Part shown: positions 46,408 to 56,278 of the stretch, in pieces
Position numbering within the stretch: the first letter of the stretch is position 1
How the letters are laid out: every line of letters starts with the position of its first letter
Assembly (NCBI RefSeq): GCF_000015045.1
Contig: NC_008609.1
Location: forward strand, 1,869,501-1,933,500
Direction of reading: 5' to 3'
Source of the DNA: Pelobacter propionicus DSM 2379
GTDB lineage: Bacteria > Desulfobacterota > Desulfuromonadia > Geobacterales > Pseudopelobacteraceae
Length of the DNA: 64,000 bases
Notes under the pieces: generated by a model
Seen by the model: only the letters and a program-made list of their open reading frames with translations
Database searches by the model: none
What the model was told of the DNA's origin: nothing
Position numbers and translations under genes: made by a program

Positions 46408-47016
46408 TCATGAGCACCACGACAGGTCACCCATGCCGGCCCTGATAATCTCCGGGGTATCGTTCACCAGGTTCACCACGGAACTGACCTCCTTGGTGAG
46501 TATCCCCCCGTCCACGACGATGTCCAACTGGTGACCGAAGATTTCGTCGATGAAACCGGGGTTGCCGGTCGGTTCGTCGCCGGACAGGTTGGCGCTGGTG
46601 GTGACGATGGGACTGCCCAGCATCTGCACGATCTCAAGGCAGATGCGGTTATCGGGGATCCTGATCCCCACCGTCTTCTGCCGTGTCAGCAGCAGATCGG
46701 GTACGTCGCGGGTCGCCTCCAGCACGAAGGTGTAGGGACCGGGGAGGTAGCGCTTGAGGATCTTGAAGGCGGTGTTGCTGACCCTGGCGAAGCGGGCCAC
46801 TTCCGAGAGGTTGGGGCAGATGAACGAGAACGGCTTCTTGTGTTCGCGCTGTTTCATGCGGTAGATGCGCTCGATTCCCTTTTTGTTGAAAATGGAACAG
46901 CCGATGCCGTAGGTCGTATCGGTCGGGTAGGCGATAATGCCGCCATTGCGCAGGCAGTCGACGACCCGTGCGATCAGTCGTTGCTGGGGATGTTCGGGGT
47001 GAATTTCAAGCAGCAT
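46408..47016 (-). CDS. tsaC: Threonylcarbamoyl-AMP synthase (YrdC/Sua5)
   Basis: 202 residues. Makes TC-AMP for t6A in tRNA. GGIIAYPTDTTYGIGCSI near residue 28 and RIYRMKQREHKKPFSFIC carry the nucleotide-binding basic residues; PGPYTFVLEAT, VGIRIPDN and TTSANLSGDEPT follow. YrdC domain only, without the Sua5 C-terminal domain. Confidence 0.94.
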   Translation of the reverse strand: MLLEIHPEHPQQRLIARVVDCLRNGGIIAYPTDTTYGIGCSIFNKKGIERIYRMKQREHKKPFSFICPNLSEVARFARVSNTAFKILKRYLPGPYTFVLEATRDVPDLLLTRQKTVGIRIPDNRICLEIVQMLGSPIVTTSANLSGDEPTGNPGFIDEIFGHQLDIVVDGGILTKEVSSVVNLVNDTPEIIRAGMGDLSWCS

Positions 47017-47384
47017 GCGGAATCACCTTTTTCAACTGTTGGTGTGAAGCGCGGTACGCGAAAAAGGGCCGGCCGCCCGCGGCCAACCCCTGATGAAGCC
47101 TGATCAGGCGCCTGGATCCGCCCCTGTTATTTTCGGATTGTCATGCGCTGGGCAGCGAACGTAAGGATACCGTTTATCACGGAAACGTGAAAAACAGGCG
47201 GGAAGTCCGCTGCCCGGAGCGAAGATACTGCTGTTGGCATTCAAGTGCGCTCTACGGAGGCTTGAGATTAACAAAAAATATCCCTTTTGTGTATTGAAAA
47301 AGGTAATGGAACCGGCGCGGTTTCCTTTGCGAAAAAAATGGCAAACCAGCCCCCTGCCTGACTCATCCCCTGGCGCTGCCGCTC
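47017..47384 (-). other. 368-base gap between fxsA and tsaC; terminator-like end, no gene recognised
   Basis: No convincing ORF. On the minus strand it ends with GGCCG-N4-CGGCC followed by GGCCCTTTTT (47061-47084), a probable terminator for fxsA or an unknown RNA. A perfect 12-bp palindrome GCCTGATCAGGC lies at 47098-47109. I could not match it to 6S RNA, tmRNA or a riboswitch. Confidence 0.5.
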
Positions 47385-47777
47385 TCAGCGGCAGTGGATG
47401 ACGTAGTTGCCCTGACGAAGCCTCTGTTCCAGCCAGGTGCGCAGCCATCCTTTCAGGCAGGCACGGGTAAAGGGGATGAGAAAGAAGAGACCGGCCAGGT
47501 CGGTGAAGAAACCGGGGGTCAGCAGCAGGATGCCGCCAGCCAGGATCAGTGCTCCGTCCAGGAAATGGGCGGCGGGCAGGCGCCCCATGGCGAGTTCGTC
47601 ACGGATTGCGACGATGGCGCGGAATCCCTGGGACCTGGCCAGCCAGGCGCCGACCAGGGAGATTATCAGCAGGGTGGCCAGGGTGGGGAGCGGGCCGATC
47701 ACGCGACCGACCTGGATCAATAGCCAGATCTCCACGATCGGCACAAGGGTAAAGACGAGGAAAAGACGCAGCAGCAT
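47385..47777 (-). CDS. fxsA: FxsA family membrane protein
   Basis: 130 residues. N-terminal MLLRLFLVFTLVPIVEIWLLI with the typical P-x-x-E-I, then SLVGAWLARSQG and GGILLLTPGFFTDLAGLFFLIP: all FxsA hallmarks. In E. coli overproduction blocks exclusion of phage T7 by the F plasmid; the native role is unknown. Three to four membrane spans. Confidence 0.9.
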   Translation of the reverse strand: MLLRLFLVFTLVPIVEIWLLIQVGRVIGPLPTLATLLIISLVGAWLARSQGFRAIVAIRDELAMGRLPAAHFLDGALILAGGILLLTPGFFTDLAGLFFLIPFTRACLKGWLRTWLEQRLRQGNYVIHCR

Positions 47778-47799
47778 GGGGCGGTTCCTTTTGTACGAA

Positions 47800-48138
47800 T
47801 CATGCCTTTTTGACGAATCCGGATTTCAACTGCATCGCTCCGATGCCGTCGATCCTGCAGTCGATATCGTGGTCTCCCGAGACGATGCGGATATTCTTGA
47901 CCTTGGTGCCGACCTTGACCACCGATGACGAGCCCTTGATTTTCAGGTCCTTGATGACAGTGACCGAGTCGCCGTCGCTGAGCACGTTGCCGAAGGCGTC
48001 ACGCACGACACTCGTGGCTTCTGCCACTTCAGTCGCTGTCTTTGCCCACTCATGGGCGCATTCCGGGCAGATGTACAGGTCTCCGTCTTCGTAGGTGTAT
48101 TCCGAGCCGCATGAAGGGCATTGTGGCAGGTTTGTCAT
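47800..48138 (-). CDS. yjdM: YjdM/PhnA-type zinc ribbon protein
   Basis: 112 residues from [20 protein letters not shown]. Zinc ribbon CPSC ... CPEC in the first 35 residues, then the PhnA domain [33 protein letters not shown] precedes the ATG. Despite the old phnA name it is not phosphonoacetate hydrolase. Function uncertain. Confidence 0.9.
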   Translation of the reverse strand: MTNLPQCPSCGSEYTYEDGDLYICPECAHEWAKTATEVAEATSVVRDAFGNVLSDGDSVTVIKDLKIKGSSSVVKVGTKVKNIRIVSGDHDIDCRIDGIGAMQLKSGFVKKA

Positions 48139-48239
48139 GGGATATCCTTGTCGTTTGATTGGTGTTGATAGTTGCTTGAACCGGTTCTGGGGTGTCCGTT
48201 GCTCCGTGCGCACCAGGGCGCCTCAGTGGGGGCTGTGCC

Positions 48240-49598
48240 CTATATCAGCCCGATCTTGGAGAGGAAGAGGATTGCCACCATGATCGGGCTTACGTATTTG
48301 ATCAGAAAATGCCAGAGCGGATAGAAGTGGAAATTGACCGTCCCCTTCTCGATCTCGCCCCGCGCCACGCGGGTGGTCATGACCCAGCCGGTGAAGATGG
48401 CAATGAACAGGGCTCCCAGGGGCAGGATGTAGTTCGTGGCCACCAGGTCGATGGAGTCGAGGAAATTGCGTCCGCCAATGAAGTGGACATCGGCCAGCAG
48501 ATGGTTGGAGAGGGCCGAGGGGACGCCGAGCAGGAAGATCAGGAACCCCATCACCAGCGTCGCCGTCCGGCGTTGCCACTTCTTCTCGTCGCAGTAATAG
48601 GCCACCACCACCTCCAAAAGCGAGATGCTGGATGTGAGGGCGGCAAAGACCAGCAGCAGGAAGAAGAGGATGGCGACAAAGGTGCCTCCCTGCATCTGGC
48701 TGAAGAGTATGGGCAGGGTCTTGAAGACCAGGCCCGGTCCGGCGGCGGGCGCCATGCCATAGGTGAAGACGATGGAGAAGATGGCAATGCCCGACAGCAG
48801 TGCCACGCAGGTATCCATGATCGATACGGTGATGGCCACATTGGGTATGTTGGTCCGCTCGTTCGCGTAGCTGCCGTAGGTGAGCATGGCGCCCATGCCC
48901 AGCGACAGGGTGAAGAAGGCGTGCCCCATGGCTTCGAGCATTGCCGCTGCATCCAGCATCCGCCAGTTTGGAGTGAACAGGAAGGAAAGCGCCCGGGGAC
49001 CGCCGGGTGAGAAAAGCCCCCGAACCGTCAGGACAATCAGGATCAGGAACAGAACCGGCATCATCAGCTTGCTGGCCCGTTCGAGGCCATCGCTGACACC
49101 GCCCAGGACGATCCAGATCGTAGCCCCCATGAAGAGCGCCTGCCAGAACAGTTGGGACAGGTCACTGGCCAGAAGAGAGCTGAACAGTTCCGGTACCTGC
49201 TGGATATGCCCGCCGCCAAAGGTTCCCTTGATCGCCAGCCAGAGGTAGTTTACGGCCCAACCGGCCACCACGCAGTAGTAGGAGAGGATTACGAACCCGG
49301 CTGTCACCCCCAGCCAACCGACCATGCTCCAGGGACCGCCGGCCAGCGTGCGGAAGGCGCCCACCGGGTCCTTGTGGGTGTGGCGGCCGATCACCATCTC
49401 GGCGATCATGAGCGGAATCCCGATCAGCGCAATGCAGATGAGAAAGAAGAGCACAAAGGCCCCTCCGCCGTGCATGCCGGTGATGTAGGGGAATTTCCAG
49501 ATATTGCCCAGGCCGACCGCCGAACCGGCCGAGGCCATGATAAAGCCGAGGCGACTGCTCCAGTGGCCGCGTTTCGGTGTGCCGTGATACCGTGCCAT
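48240..49598 (-). CDS. Sodium-dependent transporter of the SNF/NSS family
   Basis: 452 residues, 11-12 membrane spans. N-terminal RLGFIMASAGSAVGLGNIWKFPY is the NSS signature, with GGGAFVLFF, and AISLGMG-like TLSLGMGAMLTYGSY later. Probably takes up an amino acid with sodium (LeuT-type). The start at MARYHGTPKRG is chosen over an upstream ATG for lack of conserved sequence there. Confidence 0.9.
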   Translation of the reverse strand: MARYHGTPKRGHWSSRLGFIMASAGSAVGLGNIWKFPYITGMHGGGAFVLFFLICIALIGIPLMIAEMVIGRHTHKDPVGAFRTLAGGPWSMVGWLGVTAGFVILSYYCVVAGWAVNYLWLAIKGTFGGGHIQQVPELFSSLLASDLSQLFWQALFMGATIWIVLGGVSDGLERASKLMMPVLFLILIVLTVRGLFSPGGPRALSFLFTPNWRMLDAAAMLEAMGHAFFTLSLGMGAMLTYGSYANERTNIPNVAITVSIMDTCVALLSGIAIFSIVFTYGMAPAAGPGLVFKTLPILFSQMQGGTFVAILFFLLLVFAALTSSISLLEVVVAYYCDEKKWQRRTATLVMGFLIFLLGVPSALSNHLLADVHFIGGRNFLDSIDLVATNYILPLGALFIAIFTGWVMTTRVARGEIEKGTVNFHFYPLWHFLIKYVSPIMVAILFLSKIGLI

Positions 49599-49844
49599 GA
49601 ATCTACCCTGTTGCCTCGCTGCGCGGCAGCCATGAGTCATCGAGTTCAAAACTCGTCCACCCTACCCCAGCACACCACCACTGTCAACGTGTTAGGGCGT
49701 TGGCCGGCAGATAGTGTATCCCGGCGTCATGATTCGTTTTTGCTATCATGGAGCGCGTTTCTGCACTACTATCCACCCCATGAATCGTTTCAGACCGATG
49801 GACGTTAAACGCACCTCTACCTCGCCCTGTCCGGGAGGCATGCC

Positions 49845-50333
49845 ATGTCGCACCAAACCCTGATTCTCCTGATTTTCGGCGCCATGCTGAGCCTCACTGG
49901 ACTGGCCGGCACGCTGCTCCCCTTCCTGCCGGGAGCGCCGCTGCTGTTTGTCGGCCTCCTGCTCTGCGCCTGGGCGGAAAATTTCCAGTACGTGGGAATC
50001 GGCACCCTGATGGTCCTGGCCGCCATGGCGGCACTGACCTGGCTGGTGGAGTTCCTGGCCTCGGTCCTGGGTGTCAAGAAGTTCGGCGGTTCGCGACGGG
50101 CAATGCTGGGCGCCGCCCTGGGGGGAGTGGTGGGGATGTTTCTCGGACCGGCCGGAATACTGCTGGGGCCCTTTGTGGGGGCGGTGCTGGGAGAGATGTC
50201 GCTCGATCGCAGCCTGGACCGGGCCGGCCGCGCCGGTTTCGGCACCGTGGTTGGGCTGGCGATTGGAGTGGCCGGCAAACTGGCCATCGCCATCGCCATG
50301 CTGGGACTCTTCCTGCTGGTCAGGCTGTACTGA
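49845..50333 (+). CDS. DUF456 membrane protein
   Basis: 162 residues, about four membrane segments with a Gly-rich centre (GAALGGVVGMFLGPAGILLGPFVGAVLGE) characteristic of DUF456. Starts LTGLAGTLLPFLPGAPLLFVG. Role unknown. Plus-strand single gene between two minus-strand runs; it converges on the CDF gene. Confidence 0.85.
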   Translation: MSHQTLILLIFGAMLSLTGLAGTLLPFLPGAPLLFVGLLLCAWAENFQYVGIGTLMVLAAMAALTWLVEFLASVLGVKKFGGSRRAMLGAALGGVVGMFLGPAGILLGPFVGAVLGEMSLDRSLDRAGRAGFGTVVGLAIGVAGKLAIAIAMLGLFLLVRLY

Positions 50334-50345
50334 AAGCGGGGCGCG

Positions 50346-51245
50346 TCACAGCCTGATCATATCCTCATGTTCCTCGTCGTGGGGGTTGATGTGGATCATC
50401 ACATCCCCCACGTTGGGAAATCCATCGAAGATCAGCTTCTTGACCTGCTTGGCGATGTCGTGGGACTCCTTGACCGTCATGGCCGGGTCCATGTCCAGCT
50501 TGAGATCGATGATCATGTACTGGCCTGAGCGGCGGCCGCGGATGTCGTGCACATGCTCAACCCGCTCCACGCTCTCGGCCAGTTGGGTGACCTTCTCGAT
50601 GAAATTGACCGGCACGCTGCCGTCCATCAGGTCGTGGGCCGCCCCCCGGTAGGTCTCCAGGCCGATGTGCAGGATAAAGAACGAAGTCAGGCCGGCGGCC
50701 AGCGGGTCCATGATGCCGAAACCGAAGAAGGCGCCCAGGACACCGGCCAGGGTGGAGATGGAGGTGAGGGCATCCTTGCGGTGGTCTTTGGCGATGGCCA
50801 GCAGGGAGGGGCTCTCCAGCTCCCGGCCGGTCTTCTGGGTGAAACGGTAGAGCCACTCCTTGACCAGGATGGTGACAAACGCCGCGGCCACGGCGATCAT
50901 GCCGGGAGATTTGAAGTCATGGCGGATGATGGAAACCACCGAGTCGTAGAGGATCCAGCCACCGGTGGCCAGGATCACCAGCGAGATCAAAAGCGCCGAC
51001 AGGCTCTCGGCCCGGCCATGGCCGTAGGGGTGTTTCTCGTCAAAGGGCTGCCTCCCCAGCCTGAGCGCCACCATGGTGGAGAATATGGCCACGAAATCGC
51101 AGGCGCTTTCGATGCCGTCGGCGAACACGGCGTCGGAACGCCCCCAATGGCCGGCCGACAGCTTGAAAACCATCAGCAGGGCGTTGACCCAGAAGCCGAC
51201 CTTGATGATCCTGTCGGCGCTGTCGAATCGTTGATCGCGTTGCAT
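50346..51245 (-). CDS. Cation diffusion facilitator family transporter
   Basis: 299 residues, six spans plus a cytoplasmic C-terminal domain. Metal-site motifs ADGIESACDF in span 2, HPYGHGRAESL between, and a second HRKDALTS in span 5 region. The conserved C-terminal ends near MIHINPHDEEHEDMI. Exports Zn, Fe or similar divalent metal by proton exchange; the exact metal is not readable. Ends 3 bases after recJ begins its shared transcript. Confidence 0.9.
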   Translation of the reverse strand: MQRDQRFDSADRIIKVGFWVNALLMVFKLSAGHWGRSDAVFADGIESACDFVAIFSTMVALRLGRQPFDEKHPYGHGRAESLSALLISLVILATGGWILYDSVVSIIRHDFKSPGMIAVAAAFVTILVKEWLYRFTQKTGRELESPSLLAIAKDHRKDALTSISTLAGVLGAFFGFGIMDPLAAGLTSFFILHIGLETYRGAAHDLMDGSVPVNFIEKVTQLAESVERVEHVHDIRGRRSGQYMIIDLKLDMDPAMTVKESHDIAKQVKKLIFDGFPNVGDVMIHINPHDEEHEDMIRL

Positions 51246-51248
51246 GGT

Positions 51249-52955
51249 CTACTCCGTGGGGCGCAGGTCCTTGACCCGCAACTGCAGGGTGGAGCTGCCA
51301 TTCCATTGGTTCATCTCGGGGAAAAAGGCGATGTCGATGGTTTCAGAAACAGTGCGCGAAGCCATGCGGAAGGCGATGGCATTGAAGACATGGTCGTCCC
51401 TGGACAAGCGCAGCCGCAGGTGATCCTCTCCCACCACCCGCTGCTCCAGCACGGTCAGGGAGCGCATCATAAGCAGCGGTTCCGGGTTGCCCATGCCGAA
51501 GGGCTCCAGGCGCTTCAGTTCCAGCGCCAGCTCTTTGGTCACCTCCCGCGGTTCGGCCTCGGCATCGATATCCAGGCGGGGCATCAGTTCCCCGTTGCCC
51601 AGAAGACGCCGCGCCTCGGCCTCGAATGTTGCGCTGAAGTCGTCGACCCTCTCTCCGGAGAGGGAGACACCCACGGCATGGCGGTGGCCGCCGAAGCGCT
51701 CCAGGAGGGGTGAACAGACCTTAAGCGCATCCAGAAGGTGGAAGCCGGGGATGCTGCGGCCCGACCCCTTCCCCTGCCCTTGTTCGTCCAGGGCGATCAG
51801 GATGGTTGGTCGGTGGAAACGTTCCGCCAGGCGTGAGGCGACGATGCCCACCACCCCCTGGTGCCAGGACGGGGAGGCCAGCACGATGCTGCGCCTGTCG
51901 GGGTAGTTCCCCCCCTGCTCCACGAGGCTGATCGCCTCCTGGAGTATGGCGCGTTCGATGGCCTGGCGCTCGCCATTGGCAGCGTCCAGTTCCTCGGCAA
52001 TGGCCAGACAGTGCGGCGGGTCGTCTCCCAGCAGCAGTTCCACGCCGGGTACGGCGCTCTCCATGCGGCCGGCGGCGTTCAGGCGCGGCGCAAGCCGGAA
52101 ACCGACCTGACCACTGCTCACCGCCCCCCCTACCCCGGCCACCTTCTTGAGAGCCTGGATGCCCGGCTTGCACGGAGCGGCCAAGAGTCGCAGCCCATGG
52201 GTGACGTAGATGCGGTTCTGGCCGATGAGCGGCACCACGTCGGCGATGGTTCCCAGGGCCACCAGGTCCAGCCACTGGCGCAGGTCCGGGCCGGAATCGC
52301 TGCCAAAGGATCCCTGGTCGCGCAGCGCCGCCCTGAGCGCAACCAGCAGGTTGAAGGCCACGCCGACCCCGGCCAGGCATTTGAAGGCATAGTCGCATCC
52401 CGACTGCAGCGGATTCAGCACGGCGCAGGCATCGGGAAGGGTCTCTTTGGGGGCGTGATGATCGACGATGATCAGCTCCGCTCCCCGCTGGCGACAGAAG
52501 AGCGCCTCCTCAACCGCCGTGATGCCGCAGTCCACCGACAGGATAAGGGCCGCCCCGGCGTTGATGATCCTGTCCAGTGCCTCGCCGTTCAGGCCGTAGC
52601 CGTCGTCGAAACGGTTGGGGATGAAGTAGTCGCAGTCAAATCCGGTCTGCCGCAGAAACGACACCAGCAGCGTGGTCCCGGTGATGCCGTCCACGTCGTA
52701 GTCGCCGTAGACGGTGATCTTTTCCTGCCTGCGGCGCGCCTCCAGCAGGCGTGCCACGGCGTCGGCCATCCCTTTCATGCGGGAAGGGTCGAGCATGTCC
52801 GCCAGGGAGGGGGACAGGAAGGCGTCCATGGCATCGGGCTCACTGATCCCGCGGCCGGCAAGTATGGCAGCGGTCAGCGGCAGGATGGCCTTCTCCCCCG
52901 CCATGGCCGGCAATTCGACCGGCGCTGTTCGCACAATCCACTGTTTCTTCTGCAT
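51249..52955 (-). CDS. recJ: Single-stranded-DNA-specific exonuclease RecJ
   Basis: 568 residues from MQKKQWIVRTAPVELP (AAAGGAAAACC before the ATG). DHH motifs: VYGDYDVDGITGTTLL, SVDCGIT and IIVDHHAP; DHHA1 region ASPSWHQGVVGIVASRL and GSGRSIPGFHL; C-terminal OB-like domain. 5'-3' ssDNA exonuclease in RecF-pathway and mismatch repair. Followed by the CDF gene, 3 bases apart. Confidence 0.97.
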   Translation of the reverse strand: MQKKQWIVRTAPVELPAMAGEKAILPLTAAILAGRGISEPDAMDAFLSPSLADMLDPSRMKGMADAVARLLEARRRQEKITVYGDYDVDGITGTTLLVSFLRQTGFDCDYFIPNRFDDGYGLNGEALDRIINAGAALILSVDCGITAVEEALFCRQRGAELIIVDHHAPKETLPDACAVLNPLQSGCDYAFKCLAGVGVAFNLLVALRAALRDQGSFGSDSGPDLRQWLDLVALGTIADVVPLIGQNRIYVTHGLRLLAAPCKPGIQALKKVAGVGGAVSSGQVGFRLAPRLNAAGRMESAVPGVELLLGDDPPHCLAIAEELDAANGERQAIERAILQEAISLVEQGGNYPDRRSIVLASPSWHQGVVGIVASRLAERFHRPTILIALDEQGQGKGSGRSIPGFHLLDALKVCSPLLERFGGHRHAVGVSLSGERVDDFSATFEAEARRLLGNGELMPRLDIDAEAEPREVTKELALELKRLEPFGMGNPEPLLMMRSLTVLEQRVVGEDHLRLRLSRDDHVFNAIAFRMASRTVSETIDIAFFPEMNQWNGSSTLQLRVKDLRPTE

Positions 52956-52986
52956 GGTTTTCCTTTGCGATCTGCCTGCCGCGGAC

Positions 52987-53013
52987 AAAAAAATCCCCCG
53001 TCGGGCGGGGGAT
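52987..53013 (-). terminator. Terminator of the sec-TPR transcript
   Basis: On the minus strand, 8-bp stem ATCCCCCG/CGGGGGAT with a 5-base loop followed by T7. Lies between the TPR gene and recJ. Confidence 0.9.
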
Positions 53014-53018
53014 GCGGG

Positions 53019-53597
53019 TTATTTCCTGGCCGGGTGATCCCCCTGCCGTGTCATGCTCGCCAGCAGCTCTCGCACCTGTCGGGCAGTTTCACTCGTACCG
53101 TCCTCTCTGAGATAGGCCTCCCAGAGCGGCACGGCCCGGTCCGGCTGTTTCAGGTCAACGGTGTAAACGATGCTCATGTTGTACAGGCTCTGCAGGTGCC
53201 TGGGGTTCAGGGCGCGGGCTTTCTGGAAGTTGGCCAGGGCCTTGTCATACCACCCCAGCTTGCGGAACATGATCCCCTGGTCGGTGAGCACGTCTGGATT
53301 GGCCGGTTGGATCTCCAGGGCCTGGGCATAGGCCTGGATGGCCTTGCTCGGCTGATTGGAATCGAAGAAGTCGTTCCCCAGGGAAATCCATGCCTTCAGG
53401 TTTCCCGGGTCCCTGGCAATGATCGCCTCGGTCTCGGCGATGCGCCGTCCATGGTCCGGTAGTGGAGCAGCCAGCGCCGAAACCTGTGCCTGATCCTGGC
53501 GGTTCGTCTTCTCGCTGTTCATGCTGAAGATCAGGAAGCCGCCCAGAAATCCCACCAGCAGGGCGGCCACGGCTATCAGGATCGTTTCTTTTTTCAT
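53019..53597 (-). CDS. TPR protein with membrane anchor
   Basis: 192 residues. N-terminal span MKKETILIAVAALLVGFLGGFLIF, then a linker and about three TPR units (LKAWISLGNDFFDSNQPSKAI, PDVLTDQGIMFRKLGWYDKAL, HLQSLYNMSIVYTVD). Exposed to the periplasm if the anchor is a type II signal. Comes after secF in the same direction. Similar proteins near secDF are common in Geobacter; role unknown. Confidence 0.82.
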   Translation of the reverse strand: MKKETILIAVAALLVGFLGGFLIFSMNSEKTNRQDQAQVSALAAPLPDHGRRIAETEAIIARDPGNLKAWISLGNDFFDSNQPSKAIQAYAQALEIQPANPDVLTDQGIMFRKLGWYDKALANFQKARALNPRHLQSLYNMSIVYTVDLKQPDRAVPLWEAYLREDGTSETARQVRELLASMTRQGDHPARK

Positions 53598-53668
53598 GAG
53601 TATGACACCATTGACTCGTATCCGTGCTTGCGGCCCTTGATCAGGCCGCAAGCACGGAAAACGGATCA

Positions 53669-54592
53669 TCAGGCCGTTGCCGCTGCCTTCTTCCGCAGGG
53701 CGCGCTCTTCCAGCAGCACCACGATCGGACTGGCCACGAACACCGACGAATAGGCACCCACGACGATCCCCACCAAGAGGGCCAGGGAGAAGTCGTGGAT
53801 CACCTCGCCGCCGAAGAGAAACAGCGAGGCCGATGCCAGAAACGTGGTCAGGGCTGTGATGATGCTGCGGGAGAGCACCTCGTTGATGCTGCGGTTGAAG
53901 AGGGGGGGCAGCGCCTCCTTGAGATGTTTGTGCATGTTCTCGCGGATGCGGTCAAACACCACCACCGTATCGGTGAGGGAGTAGCCGGCGATGGTCAGCA
54001 CGGCGGTGACGAACAGCAGGTTGATCTCCCGGTCCAGGATGTAGAAGACCGCGAACATGGCCAGGCAGTCGTGTATCGTGGCCAGGGTGGCGGCGATGCC
54101 GAACTTGAAGTCAAAGCGCCAGGCTATGTAGAGGATGATGCCCAGGAGCGCGATGGCCACGGCAACCAGGGTGTCCTTGCGCAGCTTGTCGCCGATGGAA
54201 GGCCCGATCTCGGTGGAACTCTCCACTGTAAAGATGTTGTCGGGATGGGCTTTCCTGAACGCGGCCTGTACGGCATCGGCCGCCTTTCCCAGGCTGATGG
54301 ATGTATTCCTGTCGATCTTGATCAACAGTTTGTTGCCGTCCCTGATCTCCTGCAGGTCGGCCTTGGGGATGCCGTTTTTGTGCAGCGCCGCACGGGCCTT
54401 TGCGATGTCCATCGGCTTGCTGAATTTCAGCTGCATGGCGGTGCCGCCGGAGAAGTCGATCCCCATGTTGGCGGTACCGCGGGCGATGGAGATGATGCCC
54501 ATGATCCCGACCAGGGAGATGATGATCGAAATGGCAAAAGAGAGCTTCTTTTTGCCCATGAAGTCTATGTTGGTCTTGCCCAGAAATTCCAT
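53669..54592 (-). CDS. secF: Protein translocase subunit SecF
   Basis: 307 residues, six spans. NIDFMGKKKLSF, the periplasmic GIDFSGGTAMQLKF, ESSTEIGPSIGDKL and YSLTDTVVVFDRIREN motifs are present. Works with SecD to draw translocated proteins into the periplasm using proton motive force. 14 bases after secD. Confidence 0.96.
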   Translation of the reverse strand: MEFLGKTNIDFMGKKKLSFAISIIISLVGIMGIISIARGTANMGIDFSGGTAMQLKFSKPMDIAKARAALHKNGIPKADLQEIRDGNKLLIKIDRNTSISLGKAADAVQAAFRKAHPDNIFTVESSTEIGPSIGDKLRKDTLVAVAIALLGIILYIAWRFDFKFGIAATLATIHDCLAMFAVFYILDREINLLFVTAVLTIAGYSLTDTVVVFDRIRENMHKHLKEALPPLFNRSINEVLSRSIITALTTFLASASLFLFGGEVIHDFSLALLVGIVVGAYSSVFVASPIVVLLEERALRKKAAATA

Positions 54593-54606
54593 GCTCGCCG
54601 TTCCCC

Positions 54607-56199
54607 CTATATGCTCATTTTCTTGACGGTTCCCCTGTACAGGAACAGGTCGAAGATCACCTTGGTGCCGATCAGCGAGGTGAACAGGTTGATGATGACC
54701 CCCAGGCTTAAGGAAACCGCGAAGCCCTTCACCGGACCGGTGCCGAACTGGAACAGTACCGCCGCGGTGATCAGGGTGGTGACGTGGGAGTCCATGATGG
54801 TCAGGAAGGCCTTGTCATAGCCGGCGTCCAGGGCCGATTTGGGCGACTTGCCCAGCCTGAGCTCCTCGCGGATGCGCTCGAAGATGATCACGTTGGCGTC
54901 CACCGACATGCCGATCAGGAGCACAATGGCGGCGATGCCGGGCAGGGTCAGTGTGGCGCCCAGGGCCGCCAGGGCGCCCATCAGGTAGAGCACGTTCATC
55001 ACCATGCCCAGGTTTGCCACCATGCCGGACAGCTTGTAGTACAGCCCCATGAAGACCACCACCACCAGAATTCCGATCAGGCCGGCCATCAGCCCCTTGG
55101 TGATGGAGTCCTGCCCCAGGGAGGGTCCGACGGTCTCGTTCTGGATGATCTTCACCGGTGCAGGCAGGGCGCCGGCCCTGAGCACGATGGCCAGGTCGGC
55201 GGCGGTCTTCTCGGTGAAGTTGCCCGAGATCTGGGCGCTGCCGCCGGAGATGCGTTCGCGGATCACCGGGGCCGAGTAGACGTTGTTGTCCAGTACGATG
55301 GCGAAGCGCTTGCCCACGTTGGCGGCGGTGACCTGGTCGAACAGCTTGGACCCCAGGGAGTTGAACTCGATGGCCACGTAGGGCTGGTTGAACTGGGAGT
55401 CGATGCGCACCTGGGCATCGGTGAGCAGGTCGCCGGTGATCATCGCCTTCTTCTGCAGCACATAGGGTACTTCGCTTACGGCGCCGGTATCCGGATCAAC
55501 CTCTTTTTCCTTCATGATTTCGGCGTCATCGGGCAGGGAGATGGAGCCCGGCGGGATGTCCTCCCGCACCAGCTTGAACTCCAGACGGGCGGTCTTGCCG
55601 ATCAGGTCGATGGCCCGCTGGGGGTCCTTGATGCCGGGGAGCTGCACCACGATGTGATCGACCCCCTCGCGCTGGATGACCGGCTCGGAGACGCCGAACT
55701 GGTCGATCCTGTTGCGGATGGTCTCCAGGGCCTGGGCCACCGCCTTGTCCTTGCGATCCTTGGCCGCCTCGTCGGTGATGCTCAGGTTTAAAGCCACGAA
55801 ACCGCCGTCATCGTACAGCGGGCTCTGCTGGTAGCCGGGATACTTGTCCTTGAGCATCTTCTGCACCGCTGCGGCGGTATCCTTCTCGTACAGGAGCAGG
55901 GTCACCCTATTCCAATCGGTGCGGCTGATGCGCTTGAAGTGCAGGTTCTTGTTGTTCAGGGTATCTTCCAGGTCGGTGGCTACGATATCCAGCGACCCCT
56001 CCACCGCCTTCTGGGTATCCACCTCCAGCACCAGGTGAGTCCCCCCCTGCAGGTCGAGCCCCAGATGGATCTTGTCCTTGGGAAGCAGCCCGGTCCACCA
56101 GGAGGGGAGTTGCGTCACCAGCGTTGGAGTCAGGTAGAGAAGCGATACCAGGGCGAAGATAACTATCAGGCTTATGCGCCAGCCGGTTTCTTTAGGCAT
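54607..56199 (-). CDS. secD: Protein translocase subunit SecD
   Basis: 530 residues, six spans with large periplasmic P1 domain. HLGLDLQGGTHLVLEV near residue 40, NRIDQFGVSEPVIQREG, FGLYYKLSG-like region, and TLPGIAAIVLLIGMSVDANVIIFERIREEL. Partner of SecF and YajC, which flank it in the usual order. Confidence 0.97.
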   Translation of the reverse strand: MPKETGWRISLIVIFALVSLLYLTPTLVTQLPSWWTGLLPKDKIHLGLDLQGGTHLVLEVDTQKAVEGSLDIVATDLEDTLNNKNLHFKRISRTDWNRVTLLLYEKDTAAAVQKMLKDKYPGYQQSPLYDDGGFVALNLSITDEAAKDRKDKAVAQALETIRNRIDQFGVSEPVIQREGVDHIVVQLPGIKDPQRAIDLIGKTARLEFKLVREDIPPGSISLPDDAEIMKEKEVDPDTGAVSEVPYVLQKKAMITGDLLTDAQVRIDSQFNQPYVAIEFNSLGSKLFDQVTAANVGKRFAIVLDNNVYSAPVIRERISGGSAQISGNFTEKTAADLAIVLRAGALPAPVKIIQNETVGPSLGQDSITKGLMAGLIGILVVVVFMGLYYKLSGMVANLGMVMNVLYLMGALAALGATLTLPGIAAIVLLIGMSVDANVIIFERIREELRLGKSPKSALDAGYDKAFLTIMDSHVTTLITAAVLFQFGTGPVKGFAVSLSLGVIINLFTSLIGTKVIFDLFLYRGTVKKMSI

Positions 56200-56278
56200 G
56201 AAGCTCGGTCTCCCTTCGGTTGTGCGGTCGGGTCGAGGGTATCGGGGGATATCTTCTTCCGCTTCCTGTCACGGGATT

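Noticed and set aside
47017..47384. 6S RNA or tmRNA in the fxsA-tsaC gap
   Set aside because: The conserved 6S bubble and the tmRNA ends could not be found.
51861..53462. 533-codon plus-strand open frame
   Set aside because: It lies opposite recJ and the TPR gene, both of which have family motifs; composition is that of a shadow frame.
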